Below, in pieces: positions 5,978 through 6,471 of a stretch of DNA of 6,471 bases. The stretch's first letter is position 1, and the number at the start of each line of letters is the position of its first letter. Both the position numbers and the translations under genes were made by a program. The DNA is taken from the NCBI GenBank assembly GCA_030840885.1, contig JAVEDQ010000046.1:1-6471 (forward strand), read 5' to 3'. The notes under the pieces are model-generated. The model was not told where the DNA came from, made no database searches, and saw only the letters and a list, made by a program, of their open reading frames with translations. Origin of the DNA: Frankiaceae bacterium. GTDB taxonomy: Bacteria; Actinomycetota; Actinomycetes; Frankiales; Frankiaceae.

Positions 5978-6018
5978 GTGTGCTCCGAGGTGACGACGAC
6001 TCGGCCGAGGGAGCACAC
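5978..6018. promoter_or_regulatory. Nested inverted repeat in the hydrolase/OB-fold divergent spacer, candidate operator
   Basis: GTGTGCTCC (5978-5986) and GGAGCACAC (6010-6018) are perfect 9-bp inverted arms separated by 23 bases. The right half of the spacer is itself the perfect palindrome CTCGGCCGAG (6000-6009). The arm centres are 32 bp apart, about three helical turns, so two protein dimers could bind on one face. The site lies 19 bases upstream of the hydrolase start and 63 bases upstream of the OB-fold start. No protein is known to bind it; a control site for one or both genes is inference. Confidence 0.4.
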
Positions 6019-6070
6019 TGGGGCAGGTCGGCCCCAGGGTCGGCAGGCACCGTTCGATGACCCGGACGCG

Positions 6071-6075
6071 GAGGA
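6071..6075 (+). promoter_or_regulatory. Shine-Dalgarno sequence that fixes the OB-fold start
   Basis: GAGGA lies 6 bases before the ATG at 6082 and directly abuts an in-frame TTG at 6076, so it supports the ATG. Confidence 0.7.
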
Positions 6076-6081
6076 TTGGCG

Positions 6082-6468
6082 ATGGGCGAGAACCGCAGTT
6101 GGTTCGGCAAGAAGCTGCACCGGCTGACCTGTGACGAGAGCGAACTCGAGGTCGAGGAGCTCGCCGGCCAGGTCGAGCAGGTCGGCGCCACTCCCGTGAA
6201 GGCGTGCGCTGCCCGCCACAACGTGTGCGTGACCGGAACGGTGAAGTCGGTGACGCTGAAGTCGCTGGCCGGTGCCCCGAGCCTCGAGGCCGAGATCTAC
6301 GACGGCACCGGTTCGGTCACCGCCATCTTCCTGGGCCGCCGCCACATCTCCGGCATCGAGACCGGCAAGAACATGGTCCTGCGCGGTCGGATCACCGAGC
6401 GCGAAGGCCACAGCATCATCTACAACCCCCGCTACGAGCTGCTCTGCGCCCGCTCCCCGGCCGCTTGA
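6082..6468 (+). CDS. Small OB-fold nucleic-acid-binding-type protein (RecG wedge-like)
   Basis: A complete 128-residue protein. Residues 48-120 read as one OB-fold: VCVTGTVKSVTLK (48-60), SLEAEIYDGTGSVTAIFLGR (67-86), HISGIETGKNMVLRGRI (88-104) and a final IIYNPRYELL (112-121). The pattern resembles the wedge domain of RecG helicases, which binds branched DNA, but no helicase part follows. The leading 30 residues are charged and probably helical. The ATG has GAGGA 6 bases upstream. Its stop is 3 bases from the window end, so any operon partner lies outside; in M. tuberculosis I recall a DUF3159 membrane protein next (Rv2694c, then Rv2693c). DNA or RNA binding is inferred from the fold only. 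Its divergent promoter region holds a nested inverted repeat. Confidence 0.88.
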   Translation: MGENRSWFGKKLHRLTCDESELEVEELAGQVEQVGATPVKACAARHNVCVTGTVKSVTLKSLAGAPSLEAEIYDGTGSVTAIFLGRRHISGIETGKNMVLRGRITEREGHSIIYNPRYELLCARSPAA

Positions 6469-6471
6469 GGT

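Noticed and set aside
5959..6411. Upstream extension of the hydrolase frame to give 433 residues
   Set aside because: The extension is antisense to the OB-fold gene and shows no family likeness; the hydrolase fold begins after the ATG at 5958.
1..6471. CRISPR array, tRNA, rRNA, insertion sequence, prophage or defence system
   Set aside because: No regularly spaced repeats, cloverleaf, transposase or nuclease motifs were seen; nearly all the sequence is explained by nine typical chromosomal genes.

Overview
The window is ordinary chromosomal DNA from a high-GC actinobacterium, most likely from the Pseudonocardiales/Mycobacteriales side of the phylum. The evidence is strong GC bias at third codon positions, frequent GTG starts, a member of the mycothiol-dependent maleylpyruvate isomerase superfamily, actinobacterial families DUF4235 and DUF3710, and the gene set dut - DUF3710 - alpha/beta hydrolase - OB-fold protein. 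As I recall, that set has the same order as Rv2697c-Rv2694c in Mycobacterium tuberculosis. I see no tRNA, rRNA, CRISPR array, insertion sequence or phage gene.

Layout. (1) Positions 1-1716, minus strand: a tight three-gene unit, DUF4235 membrane protein, then an Mdmpi/DinB-like protein, then an amidase that runs off the left edge. The last two overlap by 4 bases (GTGA). (2) 1717-1872: a divergent spacer with an 18-bp tandem repeat. (3) 1873-2082, plus: a 69-residue DUF2945/HVA1 TUDOR-like protein. (4) 2083-2202: a convergent spacer with a perfect 17-bp inverted repeat. (5) 2203-3057, minus: a classical short-chain dehydrogenase/reductase. (6) 3058-3224: a second divergent spacer. (7) 3225-5126, plus: hotdog thioesterase, dut and DUF3710, chained by a 4-bp ATGA overlap and a 14-bp overlap. 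(8) 5110-5958, minus: an alpha/beta hydrolase whose 3' end overlaps DUF3710 tail to tail. (9) 5959-6081: a third divergent spacer with a nested inverted repeat. (10) 6082-6468, plus: a complete small OB-fold protein.

How the genes may work together. dUTPase keeps uracil out of DNA by hydrolysing dUTP. The neighbouring DUF3710 and RecG-like OB-fold proteins have no established function, and their recurring association with dut suggests (inference) a role in nucleotide-pool or DNA maintenance. The left-hand operon pairs a putative metal/thiol enzyme with an amidase; no substrate can be read from the sequence. No clearly new biological system is visible. The best leads are the three non-coding repeat structures, the uncharacterised dut neighbourhood, and the hydrolase with an atypically placed histidine.
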